This document shows, in pieces, positions 29,506 to 30,000 of a DNA stretch of 30,000 nt. The stretch is from Stramonita haemastoma. Taxonomy: Eukaryota > Mollusca > Gastropoda > Neogastropoda > Muricidae. Location of the stretch: NCBI GenBank assembly GCA_030674155.1, contig CM060320.1, positions 31,090,308 through 31,120,307 of the forward strand, given 5' to 3'. Positions within the stretch are counted from its first letter, which is position 1; each line of letters opens with the position of its first letter. Below the pieces are notes generated by a model, which had not been told where the DNA came from, did not search any database, and was given only the letters and a program-made list of their open reading frames with translations. The position numbers and the translations under genes were made by a program.

Positions 29506-30000
29506 ATTCAACAAAGTGTCCCAGGCTATCTCAAAAGAACCCACAACAGCCTGGGGCATCTGAATTGGCCTCCTCTGTCATACACACAGCATCTGCAACC
29601 AAAATAGGCAGAAAAAGGATGGAGAGGACCCAAGGGAACACTGACCACAGAAGATGTATTAGAGCGGAAATTTCATCACTATTTACACAGCTAATGACTG
29701 TTTACAGAGTAAATATCAGCTGCAAAAAAGTGATAACTCTGTGGAAAGCTCATATAGCTAGCAAATTCCTCTGGTGGTGGCGAATTTTTACCTGATGTAG
29801 GCAGAATGGATCCATCTTATTCGTTTCATCATTTTGTGTTTTACTTGTTTGTTTGTGTTTTTTCTTATTTGTTTGTGTTTTGTTTGTTAGTTACTTGTTG
29901 GTTTGTGCCTGTGGCATGTAGTTATCACAAGAATAAATATTTCCTGCACCAGTTTTGTTTTGTTTGTTTGTTTGTTTATGGCTTTGATCTTCTGCGTTGA
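29506..30000 (+). repeat. Repeat C array unit 5 (type B, cut by the window edge)
   Basis: AATTCAACAAAGTGTCCC start. CTCTGTCATACACACAGC marks type B, although ATTGGCCTC recalls type A. Anchor at 29679. The unit is incomplete at 30000 in its T/G-rich half. Confidence 0.7.

Larger units (their letters stand above)
24700..30000 (+). repeat. Tandem array of repeat C, at least six units, open to the right
   Basis: The anchor CTATTTACCCAGCTAATGAC or a near match occurs at 24868, 26307, 27107, 27822, 28859 and 29679. Spacings are 1439, 800, 715, 1037 and 820 bp. The excess in the first interval is accounted for by an inserted SINE-A and a 500-bp GA tract, and most of the excess in the fourth by a TTG/TTC/CTC expansion. 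Each unit has, in order: GATTCAACAAGTGCC, a segment ending in CATCTGC or similar, the anchor, the GCAGAAAGTCGATAACTCTG block, TTTGTTTATGCCTAAGGCAGG, a T/G-rich stretch, GATTTGACTATGCAA with GCTTTG, and a purine-rich end. No protein frame is conserved across the units. Confidence 0.8.

Noticed and set aside
26139..30000. CRISPR-like array or phage/defence system
   Set aside because: Repeat period is 0.7-1.0 kb with diverged units, no short identical repeats with unique spacers and no associated genes. The DNA is animal-like.

Overview
This window reads as repeat-rich, non-coding DNA from an animal nuclear genome, most likely a mollusc and probably a marine gastropod. The placement rests on a tRNA-derived SINE at 9160-9575 whose body resembles, from memory and unchecked, the SINEs widespread in gastropods, bivalves and cephalopods. 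The very high density of CA, CT and TGTC microsatellites and the LINE remnants with AATAAA plus microsatellite tails also fit. I find no intact protein-coding gene, rRNA gene, functional tRNA gene or CRISPR array. The only convincing coding trace is the C-terminal end of a dead non-LTR retrotransposon (11801-12324). Most long open frames are microsatellites read as dipeptide repeats.

Layout: 0.1-0.4 kb, SINE-A copy 1. 1.1-1.3 kb, CT/CA tract. 1.85-3.24 kb, repeat D copy 1, carrying AAG and CT tracts. 4.2-4.7 kb, repeat C copy. 4.8-6.5 kb, GT/CT/GA tracts and a truncated SINE-A. 7.07-7.75 kb, SINE-B fragment and a full SINE-A with a probable target-site duplication. 7.8-9.1 kb, unique DNA with a candidate regulatory patch. 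9.16-9.58 kb, SINE-B. 9.8-11.4 kb, microsatellites. 11.8-13.3 kb, LINE remnant followed by a series of short 3' ends separated by CT tracts. 13.9-17.0 kb, two inverted repeat C copies, a LINE-like tail, SINE-A and two CT blocks. 17.7-19.4 kb, repeat D copy 2, split by SINE-A. 19.4-21.1 kb, mostly unique AT-rich DNA. 21.2-22.2 kb, two repeat C copies in tandem. 22.2-24.6 kb, GT/AC/CG/GA tracts. 24.7-30.0 kb, a tandem array of repeat C running off the right edge.

The most interesting material is two repeat families I cannot name. Repeat C (basic unit about 715-820 bp) occurs singly in both orientations and as an array of at least six units. In the array, units of two types follow the order A-B-B-A-B, as if a three-unit block of about 2.55 kb had been duplicated. 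Repeat D occurs twice, 15.8 kb apart, with AAG and CT tracts in the same internal order. Both families seem to carry short simple-sequence seeds at fixed internal positions that have expanded independently in different copies. This would explain much of the microsatellite load. All alignments were made by eye, and coordinates of repeat edges are approximate to 5-30 bases.
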